Source of the DNA: Pseudomonas benzenivorans
GTDB taxonomy: Bacteria > Pseudomonadota > Gammaproteobacteria > Pseudomonadales > Pseudomonadaceae
DNA: 64,000 nt
Assembly (NCBI RefSeq): GCF_033547155.1
Contig: NZ_CP137892.1
Span: 1,364,001-1,428,000 of the forward strand
Reading direction: 5' to 3'
In this document: piece by piece, positions 30,530 through 42,683 of the stretch
Layout of the letters: each line of letters begins with the position of its first letter
Position numbering within the stretch: the stretch's first letter is position 1
Notes under the pieces: generated by a model
Databases searched by the model: none
The model's input: the letters and a program-made list of their open reading frames with translations, nothing else
Told to the model about the DNA's origin: nothing
Position numbers and translations under genes: made by a program

Positions 30530-30994
30530 TTAAAGACTGGGGCGGGCGGCGGCGACACTGACCAGCAGCAGGCCGAGGATCAGGTTGATGCCCACCAGTC
30601 GACGAATCCGTCCCAGAATGGCGCCGCCACTCGGCCAGTCCTCGGCCGCCACGGCGCGGCGCAGTTCCGGTAGCTGGAGCGCCTGTATGCGCAGGAATAG
30701 CGCGAGCATGGCGATGTACAGCCCCATCATGATGTGCACGTAGCGCGGCGCCGTCTCGAAACCGGCGAAGCGCAGGTGCAGCATGCCCACGCCGGTGATC
30801 GGCAGGATCAGCACGGCGGCCCACACCCAGTGAAAGAAACGGCGGAATACCTCCTGCCATAGCTTCAGCCGCGCTGGCGCTTCCAGCACGCTGACCGCCG
30901 CGGGGCGCAGTACTATCCAGGCGAAGAACATGCCGCCGACCCAAATGAGTGCGGCCAGCAGGTGCAGGGTGTAAGTCGCGGCGTAAGGGGTCAT
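30530..30994 (-). CDS. CopD-family membrane protein
   Basis: This 154-residue protein has four membrane helices. Conserved features are HLLAALIWVGGMFFAW near the start, with a His suited to metal or haem binding, and FFHWVWAAVLILPITGVGM. It belongs to the CopD/DUF-type group seen as a four-helix copper-resistance domain. Role in copper or in haem handling is not shown. It is divergent from dinG, with 111 bp between. Confidence 0.8.
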   Translation of the reverse strand: MTPYAATYTLHLLAALIWVGGMFFAWIVLRPAAVSVLEAPARLKLWQEVFRRFFHWVWAAVLILPITGVGMLHLRFAGFETAPRYVHIMMGLYIAMLALFLRIQALQLPELRRAVAAEDWPSGGAILGRIRRLVGINLILGLLLVSVAAARPSL

Positions 30995-31105
30995 GCAAGT
31001 ACTCCAGTCGGGCAAGCGGTTCTGCGCGGGATCGATTAGCGCGCTATGATAGCCGCCGATCACAAACACTGAAAATTTATCCAGCCTTTTCGCGCCCAGA
31101 CCAGC

Positions 31106-33250
31106 ATGCTCAGCACCGAACTCAAGTCCCAGATTCAGAGCGCCTATTCTCGCTTCCTCGAGGCCAAGGGACTCAAACCACGCTACGGCCAGCGCCTGAT
31201 GATCGCCGAGATCGCCAAGGTGCTGGGCACGGTCAAGGTCGACGACGAGGGCAAGCGCGAAGGCGAGCCGGCGGTGGTGGCGGTCGAGGCCGGCACAGGT
31301 ACCGGCAAGACCGTGGCCTACAGCCTGGCGGCGATCCCCACCGCCAAGGCCGCCGGCAAGCGCCTGGTGATCGCCACCGCGACCGTGGCGCTGCAGGAAC
31401 AGATCGTGCACAAGGATCTGCCGGACCTGATGCGCAACAGTGGCCTCAACTTCAGTTTCGCCCTGGCCAAGGGGCGCGGGCGTTACCTGTGTTTGTCCAA
31501 GCTGGACCTGCTGCTGCAGGAGGGCCAGGCACAGAGCGCCACCGCCCAGCTGTTCGAGGAGGAAGGCTTCAGGATCGATGTCGACGAGCAGAGTCAGAAG
31601 CTGTTCACCGCGATGATCGAGAAGCTCGCCGGCAACAAGTGGGACGGCGACCGCGACAGCTGGCCCCAGGAGCTCGAAGACGGCACCTGGTCGCGGCTGA
31701 CCACCGACCACAGCCAGTGCACCAGCCGCCATTGCCCGAACTTCCAGCAGTGCGCCTTCTACAAGGCCCGCGAGGGCATGGGCAAGGTCGATGTCATCGT
31801 CACCAACCACGACATGGTGCTGGCCGACCTGGCCCTGGGCGGCGGTGCGGTGCTGCCCGATCCGCGCGAGACCCTCTATGTGTTCGACGAGGGCCATCAC
31901 CTGCCGGACAAGGCCATCGGTCACTTCGCCCACTTCACCCGCCTGCGTTCGACCGCCGACTGGCTGGAGCAGACGGCCAAGAACCTGACCAAGCTGCTGG
32001 CCCAGCACCCGCTGCCGGGCGACCTGGGCCGGCTGATCGAGCAGGTGCCGGAGCTGGCGCGGGAGATCAAGACCCAGCAACAGTTCATGTTCAGTGCCTG
32101 CGAGCAGCTGGCCGACTTCCGCCCCGGCGAGGACATGGAGGGCCGCGAGCGCCCGCGTCACCGCTTCGTCGGTGGCCAGGTGCCCGAGCATCTGCGCGAG
32201 CTGGGCCTGGAGTTGAAGAAGGGCTTCTCCCGCCTCAGCGACCTGTTCACCGGAGTCGCCGAGCAGCTCAAGGAGGCCATGGACGGCGAGGCCGGCATCG
32301 GCATCGCCAGTCACCAGGCCGAGGAGTGGTACCCGCTGTTCGGCAGCCTGCTGGCGCGGGCCAAGGGCAACTGGGAGCTGTGGCTGGCGTTCACCGCCGA
32401 GGACCCCGAGGAGAGTCCGCCGATGGCGCGTTGGCTGACCCTGGCCGAGAGCGGCGCGCTGTTCGACATCGAGGTCAATGCCAGCCCGATCCTCGCCGCC
32501 GAGACCCTGCGCCGCAACCTGTGGAACGTCGCCTACGGCGCCCTGGTCACCTCGGCGACCCTGACCGCCCTGGGTACCTTCGATCGCTACCGCATGCGCG
32601 CCGGCCTGCCCAAGGTGGCGGTCACCGCGGTGGTGCCGAGCCCCTTCCACCATGCCGACGCCGGCGTGCTCCGGGTGCCGGACCTCAAGGCCGACCCGCG
32701 CGAGGCGGCGCTGCACACCGCGGCCATCATCCGCGAGCTGCCGGCCCTGGTGGCCGGCTCGCGGGGCACCCTGGTGCTGTTTTCCTCGCGCAAGCAGATG
32801 CAGGACGTCTTCGACGGCCTGGAGCGCGACTGGCGCAAGCGGGTGTTCATCCAGGGCAACCTGTCCAAGCAGGAGACCCTGAACAAGCACAAGGCCCGGG
32901 TCGACTCCGGCGAGGAGAGCGTGCTGTTCGGCCTGGCCAGCTTCGCCGAGGGCGTCGATCTGCCCGGCGCCTATTGCGAGCACGTGGTGATCGCCAAGAT
33001 CCCCTTCGCCGTGCCGGACGATCCGGTGGAGGCGGCGCTGGCCGAGTGGATCGAGGCCCGTGGCGGCAACCCCTTCATGGAGATCGCCGTGCCGGATGCC
33101 TCGCTGCGCCTGGTGCAGGCCTGCGGTCGCCTGCTGCGTACCGAGGCCGACCGCGGCACCATCACCCTGCTGGATCGACGGGTGGTGACCCAGCGCTACG
33201 GCAAGGCGATTCTCAACGCCCTGCCGCCATTTCGTCGGGAGATCGGCTAG
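31106..33250 (+). CDS. dinG: ATP-dependent DNA helicase DinG
   Basis: This 714-residue XPD-like superfamily 2 helicase unwinds DNA 5'-3' and acts on R-loops and D-loops. Walker A AGTGTGKT is at 62-69 and the DEGH box at 261-264. Cys129, Cys205, Cys210 and Cys216 (RYLC; CTSRHCPNFQQC) are the ligands of the [4Fe-4S] cluster. Motif VI is QACGRLLRTEADRG near residue 675. There is no obvious LexA box in the 111 bp upstream, although dinG is damage-inducible in E. coli. Confidence 0.96.
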   Translation: MLSTELKSQIQSAYSRFLEAKGLKPRYGQRLMIAEIAKVLGTVKVDDEGKREGEPAVVAVEAGTGTGKTVAYSLAAIPTAKAAGKRLVIATATVALQEQIVHKDLPDLMRNSGLNFSFALAKGRGRYLCLSKLDLLLQEGQAQSATAQLFEEEGFRIDVDEQSQKLFTAMIEKLAGNKWDGDRDSWPQELEDGTWSRLTTDHSQCTSRHCPNFQQCAFYKAREGMGKVDVIVTNHDMVLADLALGGGAVLPDPRETLYVFDEGHHLPDKAIGHFAHFTRLRSTADWLEQTAKNLTKLLAQHPLPGDLGRLIEQVPELAREIKTQQQFMFSACEQLADFRPGEDMEGRERPRHRFVGGQVPEHLRELGLELKKGFSRLSDLFTGVAEQLKEAMDGEAGIGIASHQAEEWYPLFGSLLARAKGNWELWLAFTAEDPEESPPMARWLTLAESGALFDIEVNASPILAAETLRRNLWNVAYGALVTSATLTALGTFDRYRMRAGLPKVAVTAVVPSPFHHADAGVLRVPDLKADPREAALHTAAIIRELPALVAGSRGTLVLFSSRKQMQDVFDGLERDWRKRVFIQGNLSKQETLNKHKARVDSGEESVLFGLASFAEGVDLPGAYCEHVVIAKIPFAVPDDPVEAALAEWIEARGGNPFMEIAVPDASLRLVQACGRLLRTEADRGTITLLDRRVVTQRYGKAILNALPPFRREIG

Positions 33251-33345
33251 AAAGGCCCGGCGGAGTCCCCGACCGGTTCCCAAGTGCCGCCGGGGCTGGA
33301 ACAATGCGCGGCATCTCGTTGATTTCCAAGACCTAGGAGTCGCAT

Positions 33346-34491
33346 TTGCAGATTCAGGGCTATTTCGACCTGCAGTTCGAGGCGGTCAAGGACGCGTTCG
33401 CGGCCTTGTTCGAGGACCCTCAGGAGCGTGGCGCGGCGCTGTGCATCCAGGTCGCCGGCGAAACCGTAGTGGATATCTGGGCCGGGGTGGCCGACAAGGA
33501 CGGTCAGCAGGCCTGGCACAGCGACACCATTCTCAATCTGTTCTCCTGCACCAAACCCTTCACCGCGGTCACCGCCCTGCAGCTGGTCGGCGAGGGCAAG
33601 CTGGAGTTGGACGCGCCGGTGGCCCGCTACTGGCCGGAGTTCGCCGCGGCCGGCAAGGACAGGATCACCCTGCGCCACCTGCTCAGCCACCAGGCCGGCC
33701 TGCCGGCGCTGCGCCAGCCGCTGCCGGCCGAGGCCCTGTACGACTGGCAGGCGATGACCGCGGCGCTGGCCGCCGAGGAGCCCTGGTGGGCGCTGGGGGA
33801 GGGCCACGGTTATGCGCCCATCACCTACGGCTGGCTGGTCGGCGAACTGCTGCGCCGTGTGGAAGGGCGCGGCCCCGGCGAGTCCATAGTGGCGCGCACC
33901 GCCAAACCACTGGGCCTGGATTTCCACGTCGGTCTGGCCGACAGTGAGTTCGAGCGTGTCGCGCATATCTCCCGGGGCAAGGGCAATCTGGGCGATGCCG
34001 CCGCCCAGCGCCTGCTCAAGGTGACCCTGAGCGAACCGACGGCCCTGAGCACACGGGCTTTCACCAATCCGCCGTCGATCATGACCAGCACCAACAAGCC
34101 GGAGTGGCGGCGCATGCAACAGCCGGCCGCCAACGGCCACGGCAATGCTCGCAGCCTGGCGGGCTTCTACAGCGCCCTGCTGGATGGCCGTCTGCTGGAG
34201 AGTGAGCTGCTCGACGAGCTGACCCGCGAACACAGCTGTGGTGACGACAAGACCCTGCTGACCTGCACCCGCTTCGGCCTGGGTTGCATGCTCGAACAGC
34301 CCGAGCTGGCCAATGCCACCTATGGCATGGGGGCGCGGGCCTTCGGTCACCCGGGGGCGGGTGGCTCCATCGGCTTCGCCGACCCGGAGCGGGACGTGGC
34401 CGTGGGCTTCGTCACCAACAATCTAGGACCGTTCGTCTTAATGGACCCCCGTGCGCAGAAACTTGCACGGGTATTGGCGGATTGTTTGTAA
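33346..34491 (+). CDS. Class C beta-lactamase-like serine hydrolase (EstB type)
   Basis: This 381-residue protein belongs to the beta-lactamase/transpeptidase-like esterase family. The SxxK nucleophile motif is SCTK at 67-70, and Tyr156 in YAPITYGWL is the probable general base. A GHPGAGGSIGFAD stretch replaces the KTG box. There is no signal peptide, so it acts in the cytosol, and is more likely an esterase than an antibiotic-hydrolysing enzyme. The start is TTG at 33346 with AGGAG six bases upstream; no better start is near. Confidence 0.9.
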   Translation: MQIQGYFDLQFEAVKDAFAALFEDPQERGAALCIQVAGETVVDIWAGVADKDGQQAWHSDTILNLFSCTKPFTAVTALQLVGEGKLELDAPVARYWPEFAAAGKDRITLRHLLSHQAGLPALRQPLPAEALYDWQAMTAALAAEEPWWALGEGHGYAPITYGWLVGELLRRVEGRGPGESIVARTAKPLGLDFHVGLADSEFERVAHISRGKGNLGDAAAQRLLKVTLSEPTALSTRAFTNPPSIMTSTNKPEWRRMQQPAANGHGNARSLAGFYSALLDGRLLESELLDELTREHSCGDDKTLLTCTRFGLGCMLEQPELANATYGMGARAFGHPGAGGSIGFADPERDVAVGFVTNNLGPFVLMDPRAQKLARVLADCL

Positions 34492-34585
34492 GAGTCTGGC
34501 TAGACTCCCGGCATAACAAGACTTTACTGACAATTAATATTGGCCTGCGGCCACTTTCCTTTTTGACCATTAGTGTGGATTACCG

Positions 34586-35284
34586 ATGTTTGCCAAGAAA
34601 AACCTCGCGCTCGCCCTGTGTCTGCTGATGGCCGGTTGTGCCGGCTCGGAGAAGAAACCGCAGGCCCAGGCCGCCGCCGCGCCGACCCCGGCCCCGAAAG
34701 TCGCCCAGGCCTGGCTGGACGACTATGAACCGCGACTGCGCGAGGCGATCAAGGGCAGTCACTTCGAGCTGGAGCGGCGGGACAACCTGCTGGTGGTGAC
34801 CGCGCCGGTGCAGGGCTCCTTCAACCCCGACCGCCCGCACATGCTGTTGCCCATCACGCTGGGACCGATCAGCCGCGTGGCCAAGCTGGTGGAGCACGAC
34901 AAGAACGTCGCCGTGCTGGTGCTCGGGCATGCCGACAGCAGCGGCGCCGCGACTCTGAACCGCGAGCTGAGCCATGAGCGGGCCCGGGCCTTCACCGCGA
35001 TCTTCCGTCTCAGCGGGCTGAAACAGGACCGTCTGCTGGTCAAGGGCCTGGGTTCGGATATGCCGCGGGCCGACAACGGCAGTGCCGCGGGCCGTGCCCT
35101 CAACCGTCGGGTGGAGATCCTGCTGACCCGCCAGGACAGTCTCAAGGCGCTGATCGCCCACTACAGCCAGCCGGCCACTATTCCGGCGGTCGCCCAGGCC
35201 AGCCCAACCGCCGGCTCGGCCAAGACGCCTAAGAGCAAGCCGGTGGCCGGCAAGCAGGTAGTGGCCGCCGAGCAAGCCAACTAG
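34586..35284 (+). CDS. OmpA-family lipoprotein, copy 3 (divergent)
   Basis: This 232-residue protein has a lipoprotein signal (LALALCLLMAGCAG), an Ala/Pro linker, then an OmpA-like domain (about 85-190: VLVLGHADSSGAATLNRELS, GRALNRRVEILL) and a Lys/Ala-rich tail of 45 residues. It is only distantly related to the two OmpA lipoproteins 5 kb upstream. It is followed after 47 bases by pdxH. The 94-bp upstream gap is AT-rich. Confidence 0.88.
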   Translation: MFAKKNLALALCLLMAGCAGSEKKPQAQAAAAPTPAPKVAQAWLDDYEPRLREAIKGSHFELERRDNLLVVTAPVQGSFNPDRPHMLLPITLGPISRVAKLVEHDKNVAVLVLGHADSSGAATLNRELSHERARAFTAIFRLSGLKQDRLLVKGLGSDMPRADNGSAAGRALNRRVEILLTRQDSLKALIAHYSQPATIPAVAQASPTAGSAKTPKSKPVAGKQVVAAEQAN

Positions 35285-35331
35285 CATAAGGCCCGATAAA
35301 CTAGGCGCTATTCGTTCTAGAGGGCTATGCC

Positions 35332-35982
35332 ATGATCCAGACCCTGGCGGACATGCGCCGCGACTACACCCGTGATGGGCTCAGCGAGGCGCAGGCGCCG
35401 CTCGAGCCCTTCGCCCTGTTCCAGCAGTGGTTCGCCGATGCGGTGAAGACCGAGCAGTTGCCGGTCGAGCCCAACGTCATGACCCTGGCCACGGTCGATG
35501 CCGAGGGCCGCCCGCACTCCCGGGTGTTGTTGCTCAAGGGGCTGGATGCACGGGGTTTCACCTTCTTCAGCAACTACGACAGCGCCAAGGGCCAGCAGCT
35601 GGCCGCCCGGCCGTTCGCCGCCATGACCTTCTTCTGGCCGACCCTGGAGCGTCAGGTGCGCATCGAGGGTCGGGTCGAGCGGGTTAGCGCGCAGGAGTCC
35701 GATGCCTACTTCCAGGTGCGCCCTTTGGGCAGCCGTCTGGGCGCCTGGGCCTCGCCGCAGAGCCGGGTGATCGCCGATCGCGCCGAGCTGGAAGGCTTGC
35801 TGGCGCAGACCGAGCAGCGCTTTCTCGACCAGGCGCCCGAGTGCCCGCCGCACTGGGGCGGCTACCGCCTGCTGCCCGAGCGCGTCGAGTTCTGGCAGGG
35901 ACGGGCCAGTCGCCTGCACGACCGCCTCAACTATCGCCTCGGGGAGGAGGGGAGCTGGCAGCGTGAGCGCCTGGCGCCCTGA
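35332..35982 (+). CDS. pdxH: Pyridoxamine 5'-phosphate oxidase
   Basis: This 216-residue FMN enzyme oxidises pyridoxine or pyridoxamine phosphate to pyridoxal phosphate. Typical parts are [12 protein letters not shown] at the start, the FMN and substrate-binding [11 protein letters not shown] and [13 protein letters not shown], and the C-terminal [20 protein letters not shown] signature. Length fits the family. It lies between an OmpA-type lipoprotein and a SlyB-like lipoprotein, an arrangement I also recall in P. aeruginosa. Confidence 0.97.
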   Translation: MIQTLADMRRDYTRDGLSEAQAPLEPFALFQQWFADAVKTEQLPVEPNVMTLATVDAEGRPHSRVLLLKGLDARGFTFFSNYDSAKGQQLAARPFAAMTFFWPTLERQVRIEGRVERVSAQESDAYFQVRPLGSRLGAWASPQSRVIADRAELEGLLAQTEQRFLDQAPECPPHWGGYRLLPERVEFWQGRASRLHDRLNYRLGEEGSWQRERLAP

Positions 35983-36102
35983 GCGCAGTGCACGACGGCT
36001 TTGGGCTTAAGCTGCAGGGGTGGTTTCGGTTATTGTTGCCTTACCGCTGTGATGGCGCCCGACGGGCGCGGTCTAATGCAACGCAATCCAGGAGGTAAAG
36101 AT

Positions 36103-36567
36103 ATGCGTAAATCCACTCTGCTCATCGCCTCGTTTACCGCGATGGCTCTGGCGCTGGGCGGTTGCGCGTCCAGCCTGACCGGCGACACCTACTCCCGTGA
36201 TGAGGCGCGTACTGTGCAGACCGTACGCATGGGCACCATCGAGTCGTTGCGTCCGGTGAAGATCGAGGGCACCAAGACGCCGATCGGCGCCGGTGCCGGT
36301 GCCGTGGTCGGCGGTGTGGCCGGTAGCGGCGTCGGCGGTGGCCGCGGCAGCGCCGTGGCGGCCGTGGTTGGCGCGGTGGCCGGCGGCTTGCTCGGCGCCG
36401 CGGCCGAGGAGGGCCTGACCCGCACCCAGGGCGTGGAGATCACCGTGCGTGAAGATGACGGCACCATGCGCGCCTATGTTCAGGAAGTCGAGGAGAACCA
36501 GATCTTCCGGGTAGGCGAGCGGGTACGGATCCTCAGTGTCAACGGCACCAGCCGCGTTTCCCACTGA
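36103..36567 (+). CDS. SlyB-like glycine-zipper outer-membrane lipoprotein
   Basis: This 154-residue lipoprotein (ALALGGCAS) has the pattern of SlyB/PcpY: a conserved N-terminal part (GDTYSRDEARTVQTVRMGTI), a glycine-zipper 2TM segment (GAGAGAVVGGVAGSGVGGG onward) and a C-terminal beta part (EVEENQIFRVGERVRIL). In enteric bacteria SlyB is PhoPQ-dependent and stabilises outer-membrane proteins. GGAGG lies 7 bases before the ATG at 36103. A strong terminator follows. Confidence 0.92.
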   Translation: MRKSTLLIASFTAMALALGGCASSLTGDTYSRDEARTVQTVRMGTIESLRPVKIEGTKTPIGAGAGAVVGGVAGSGVGGGRGSAVAAVVGAVAGGLLGAAAEEGLTRTQGVEITVREDDGTMRAYVQEVEENQIFRVGERVRILSVNGTSRVSH

Positions 36568-36577
36568 GTGTCGAACG

Positions 36578-36611
36578 AGCCGGATCAGCCTGAGCTGATC
36601 CGGCTTTTTTG
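36578..36611 (+). terminator. Terminator after the SlyB-like gene
   Basis: AGCCGGATCAGC and GCTGATCCGGCT form a 12-bp stem with loop CTGA, followed by six T. Confidence 0.94.
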
Positions 36612-36879
36612 TGCGTGTTCGTCGATGCCGCTCGGCCGCTCGGTCGGCAGCTAGAGTCAAGAATGCTCAGGTTTCAGCTTTTCGTAATAATTCTATTCAT
36701 GACGGCGCGCCGATAGATATGGATAATCCTGCGCCGACAAAGGTTCAGGCCATTTAGCAGGCGCGTTCCTGCTCATCGGAATGGGGTCAGGCCAGGGGGA
36801 TCTCGTACCCATGGCTTCCCGTGGCTCGCTGACCGTCGGCCGTGCAGCGCCGGCGGGCTTGCAGAAGGGGTTTTAGAGT
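36612..36879. other. Upstream region of the Mrp antiporter operon
   Basis: After the terminator this gap holds an AT-rich stretch (36678-36730, with TAATAATTC and GATAGATATGGATAATCC) that is the likely promoter of the antiporter operon, then a GC-rich leader of about 140 bases. I see no ORF and no named regulatory motif. Confidence 0.45.
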
Positions 36880-39672
<2,793 letters not shown>

Positions 39673-39673
39673 G

Positions 39674-40003
39674 ATGGAAGCACTGTTCGCCGGCACCCTC
39701 GGCATCCTCACCGCCAGCGGCGTCTACCTGTTGCTGCGGGCACGCAGCTTTCCGGTGGTGATGGGCCTGACCCTGATCTCCTACGCGGTCAACCTGTTCC
39801 TGTTCGCCATGGGCCGGCTGCAGAGCGGGGCGAGTACGGTGATCGGCAAGGGCAGCGCCTACGTCGACCCGCTGCCCCAGGCGCTGGTGCTCACCGCCAT
39901 CGTCATCGGCTTCGCCATGACCGCCTTCGTGGTGGTGCTGGCGCTGCGCAGCGTCGGCGAATCGCAGAGCGACCATGTCGACGGCCGGGAGGCGGGTCGA
40001 TGA
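39674..40003 (+). CDS. shaC: Mrp/Sha antiporter subunit C
   Basis: This 109-residue subunit resembles NuoK and has three membrane helices, with PQALVLTAIVIGFAMTAFVV as the family signature. It starts one base after the shaA stop and its own stop overlaps the shaD ATG (ATGA). Confidence 0.94.
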   Translation: MEALFAGTLGILTASGVYLLLRARSFPVVMGLTLISYAVNLFLFAMGRLQSGASTVIGKGSAYVDPLPQALVLTAIVIGFAMTAFVVVLALRSVGESQSDHVDGREAGR

Positions 40004-41505
40004 ACCATGCCCTGATCCTGCCGGTGCTGCTGCCGATGTTCGTCGGCAGCCTGCTGCTGTTCGGCGCGCGCCTGAGCATGCCGGTCAAGCGTTCGCTGTC
40101 CCTGTCCTCGGCGACGGTGCTGCTGCTGTTGAGCTTCCTGTTGCTGCAACAGGCCAGCCAGGGGGAGCTGCAGGTCTACGCCCTGGGGGCCTGGCAGGCG
40201 CCGTTCGGCATCGTCCTGTTGCTCGACCGCCTCAGTGCGCTGTTGCTCATGGTCACCGCCGTGCTGGCGCTGTTCGCGCTGCTCTACGCGCTGCGCGGCG
40301 ACGACGAGCGCGGGCGCAACTTCCACGCGCTGTTCCAGTTTCAGTTGATGGGCATCAACGGCGCCTTCCTCACCGGCGATCTGTTCAACCTGTTCGTGTT
40401 CTTCGAGATCCTGCTGATCGCCTCCTACTCGCTGCTGTTGCATGGCGGCGGGGCGGAGCGGGTGCGTGCCGGGCTGCACTACGTGATCCTCAACCTGGTG
40501 GGGTCCTCGTTCTTCCTGATCGCCGTCGGCGTGCTGTACGGCGTCACCGGCACCCTGAACATGGCCGACATGGCCCAGCGGGTGGCCGCGGCCAATGCCG
40601 ACCAGGCGCCGCTGCTGGGCGCCGCCGGTTTGCTGCTGCTGGTGGTGTTCGGCCTCAAGGCGGCCTTCCTGCCGCTGTATTTCTGGCTGCCCCAGGCCTA
40701 CGCCTCGGCCTCGGCACCGGTGGCGGCGCTGTTCGCCATCATGACCAAGGTCGGCCTGTATTCGATTCTGCGGGTGTTCACGCTGATCTTCGGCGACGAG
40801 GCCGGCAGCCTGGCCAACATGGCCGAGGGCTGGCTCTGGCCGCTGGCGCTGCTGACGCTCGCGTGCGGGGTGATCGGCGCGCTGGCGGCCGGTAGCCTGC
40901 ACGGCCTGCTGGCTTACCTGGTGATCGTCTCGGTCGGTACCCTGCTGACCGGCATCGCCCTGGGCACGCCCGAATCGCTGGCGGCCGCGCTGTTCTACCT
41001 GGTGCACAGCACCTGGATCAGCGGTGGCCTGTTCCTGGTCGCCGACCTGATCGCCCGTCAACGCGGGGAGAAGGCCACGACCCTGGTGCAGGGGCCGGAG
41101 CTGCAGAACCCCCACCTGCTCGGCGGCCTGTTTTTCGTCGGCGCCATCGCCGTGGCCGGTCTGCCGCCGTTCTCCGGGTTCTTCGGCAAGCTGCTGTTGC
41201 TGCGGGCGGTCGAGCCCGGTGCCCAGGCCCTGTTGCTGTGGTCGGTGGTGCTGGTGGGCGGGCTGGCCACGGTGATCGGCCTGAGTCGTGCCGGCAGCAC
41301 CCTGTTCTGGCGCGTCGGCCTGCATCAGCTGGACAGCGCCGAGCTGGATCACGGTCGCCTGCTGGCTTGCGCCGGGCTGCTGGCGCTCAGCCCGCTGCTG
41401 GTCGGCCTGGCCGCGCCGCTGCTGGAATACAGCCAGGCCACGGTCAGCCAGCTGCATGATCTCTCGCTCTATCGTCAGGCCGTACTGGGTGGAGGTGCGC
41501 CATGA
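40000..41505 (+). CDS. shaD: Mrp/Sha antiporter subunit D
   Basis: This 501-residue NuoN/NuoM-like subunit has about 14 membrane helices. The conserved charged residues are seen in LFVFFEILLIASY (Glu) and FGLKAAFLPLYFWLPQAY (Lys). It overlaps shaC and shaE by four bases on each side, so the three are translated in step. Confidence 0.95.
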   Translation: MNHALILPVLLPMFVGSLLLFGARLSMPVKRSLSLSSATVLLLLSFLLLQQASQGELQVYALGAWQAPFGIVLLLDRLSALLLMVTAVLALFALLYALRGDDERGRNFHALFQFQLMGINGAFLTGDLFNLFVFFEILLIASYSLLLHGGGAERVRAGLHYVILNLVGSSFFLIAVGVLYGVTGTLNMADMAQRVAAANADQAPLLGAAGLLLLVVFGLKAAFLPLYFWLPQAYASASAPVAALFAIMTKVGLYSILRVFTLIFGDEAGSLANMAEGWLWPLALLTLACGVIGALAAGSLHGLLAYLVIVSVGTLLTGIALGTPESLAAALFYLVHSTWISGGLFLVADLIARQRGEKATTLVQGPELQNPHLLGGLFFVGAIAVAGLPPFSGFFGKLLLLRAVEPGAQALLLWSVVLVGGLATVIGLSRAGSTLFWRVGLHQLDSAELDHGRLLACAGLLALSPLLVGLAAPLLEYSQATVSQLHDLSLYRQAVLGGGAP

Positions 41506-42005
41506 AGACCAGTCGCTGGTTGCCCCATCCGCTGCTGAGTCTGAGCCTGCTGCTGGTCTGGTTGCTGCTGGTCAACGACCTGAGCCTGGGCCACTGGCTG
41601 TTCGGCGCGCTGCTCGGCTGGCTGATCCCCCTGGTGACCCAGGTGTTCTGGATCAACCCGCCGCGTCTGCAGCGGCCATTGAAACTGTGCCTGTTCCTGC
41701 TGCGGGTGTTGGGCGACATCGTGGTCGCCAACCTGCAGGTGGCGGCGATGATCCTCGGCCCGAGCGGCAAGCTGCGCCCGGCCTTCGTCGAGATCCCGGT
41801 GCGCCTGGAGGACGAGCTGGCCCTGACCATGCTCGCCAGCGTCATCTCCCTGACCCCGGGCACGGTATCGGCCGACCTCAGCGACGACCGCAAGACCCTG
41901 CTGGTGCACAGCCTGGATGTCGCCGACGAGGCGGCCCTGGTGCACGAGATCAAGACCCGCTACGAGGCGCCGCTGCTGGAGGTATTCCCATGCTCGACTA
42001 CGTGA
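41502..42005 (+). CDS. shaE: Mrp/Sha antiporter subunit E
   Basis: This 167-residue subunit has two N-terminal membrane helices and a soluble domain (SVISLTPGTVSADLSDDRKT is the MrpE signature). The 3' end overlaps shaF by 16 bases. Confidence 0.94.
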   Translation: MKTSRWLPHPLLSLSLLLVWLLLVNDLSLGHWLFGALLGWLIPLVTQVFWINPPRLQRPLKLCLFLLRVLGDIVVANLQVAAMILGPSGKLRPAFVEIPVRLEDELALTMLASVISLTPGTVSADLSDDRKTLLVHSLDVADEAALVHEIKTRYEAPLLEVFPCSTT

Positions 42006-42259
42006 TCCCGCTCTGCCTGGCGATCATGGGCCTGGCCCTGATGCTGACCCTGGCGCGCCTGATCAAGGGCCCGGACATGCCCGATCGCATCCTCGCCCTG
42101 GACACCCTGTACATCAACGCCATCGCCCTGCTGGTGCTGTTCGGCGTCTGGTTGGGCTCCAAGCTGTATTTCGAGGCCGCCCTGCTGATCGCGGTAATGG
42201 GCTTCATCGGCACCGTGGCGGTGGCCAAGTACCTGCTGCGCGGCGACATCATCGAGTAA
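41990..42259 (+). CDS. shaF: Mrp/Sha antiporter subunit F
   Basis: This 89-residue subunit has three membrane helices. The conserved stretch GPDMPDRILALDTLYINAIA contains the Asp typical of MrpF. Its ATG lies inside shaE, 16 bases before that gene's stop. Confidence 0.94.
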   Translation: MLDYVIPLCLAIMGLALMLTLARLIKGPDMPDRILALDTLYINAIALLVLFGVWLGSKLYFEAALLIAVMGFIGTVAVAKYLLRGDIIE

Positions 42260-42268
42260 GGAGCCCCC

Positions 42269-42601
42269 ATGAATTTCTGGATCGAAGCCCTGGTCGCCGT
42301 CTCACTGCTGCTCGGCAGCCTGTTCGCCCTGATCGGCGCCATCGGCCTGTACCGCCTGCCGGACTTCTTCATGCGCCTGCATGGGCCGACCAAGTCCACC
42401 ACCCTGGGGGTCGGCGGCATGGTCATCGCTTCGCTGATCTACTTCGGCGTCCAGGGCGAGGGCATCAGCCTGCATGAGCTGTTGATCACCCTGTTCCTGT
42501 TCATCACCGCGCCGGTCAGCGCCCATATGCTGGCCAAGGCCGCGCTGCAGCAGAAGGTGCGCCTGAGCGAGCGCACCCACGGCAAGCCCTGGGAGCAGTA
42601 G
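42269..42601 (+). CDS. shaG: Mrp/Sha antiporter subunit G
   Basis: This 110-residue subunit has three membrane helices and the family signature GLYRLPDFFMRLHGPTKSTT. AAGGAG lies 5 bases before its ATG. It closes the operon shaACDEFG; no separate B gene is present because B is fused to A. Confidence 0.94.
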   Translation: MNFWIEALVAVSLLLGSLFALIGAIGLYRLPDFFMRLHGPTKSTTLGVGGMVIASLIYFGVQGEGISLHELLITLFLFITAPVSAHMLAKAALQQKVRLSERTHGKPWEQ

Positions 42602-42683
42602 GCGCGCACAGTTCGTGCGGTCGACTGTACCTGTGCAGGTCGCGCCGGCCTCTCTACACTCGGGTTTTGCTTCGAGGTAGGCG

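Noticed and set aside
30530..33304. A 924-codon minus-strand frame covering dinG
   Set aside because: Only its last 154 codons are a real gene (the CopD-like protein); the rest is the shadow of dinG, Gln/Gly/His-rich, with no start signal.
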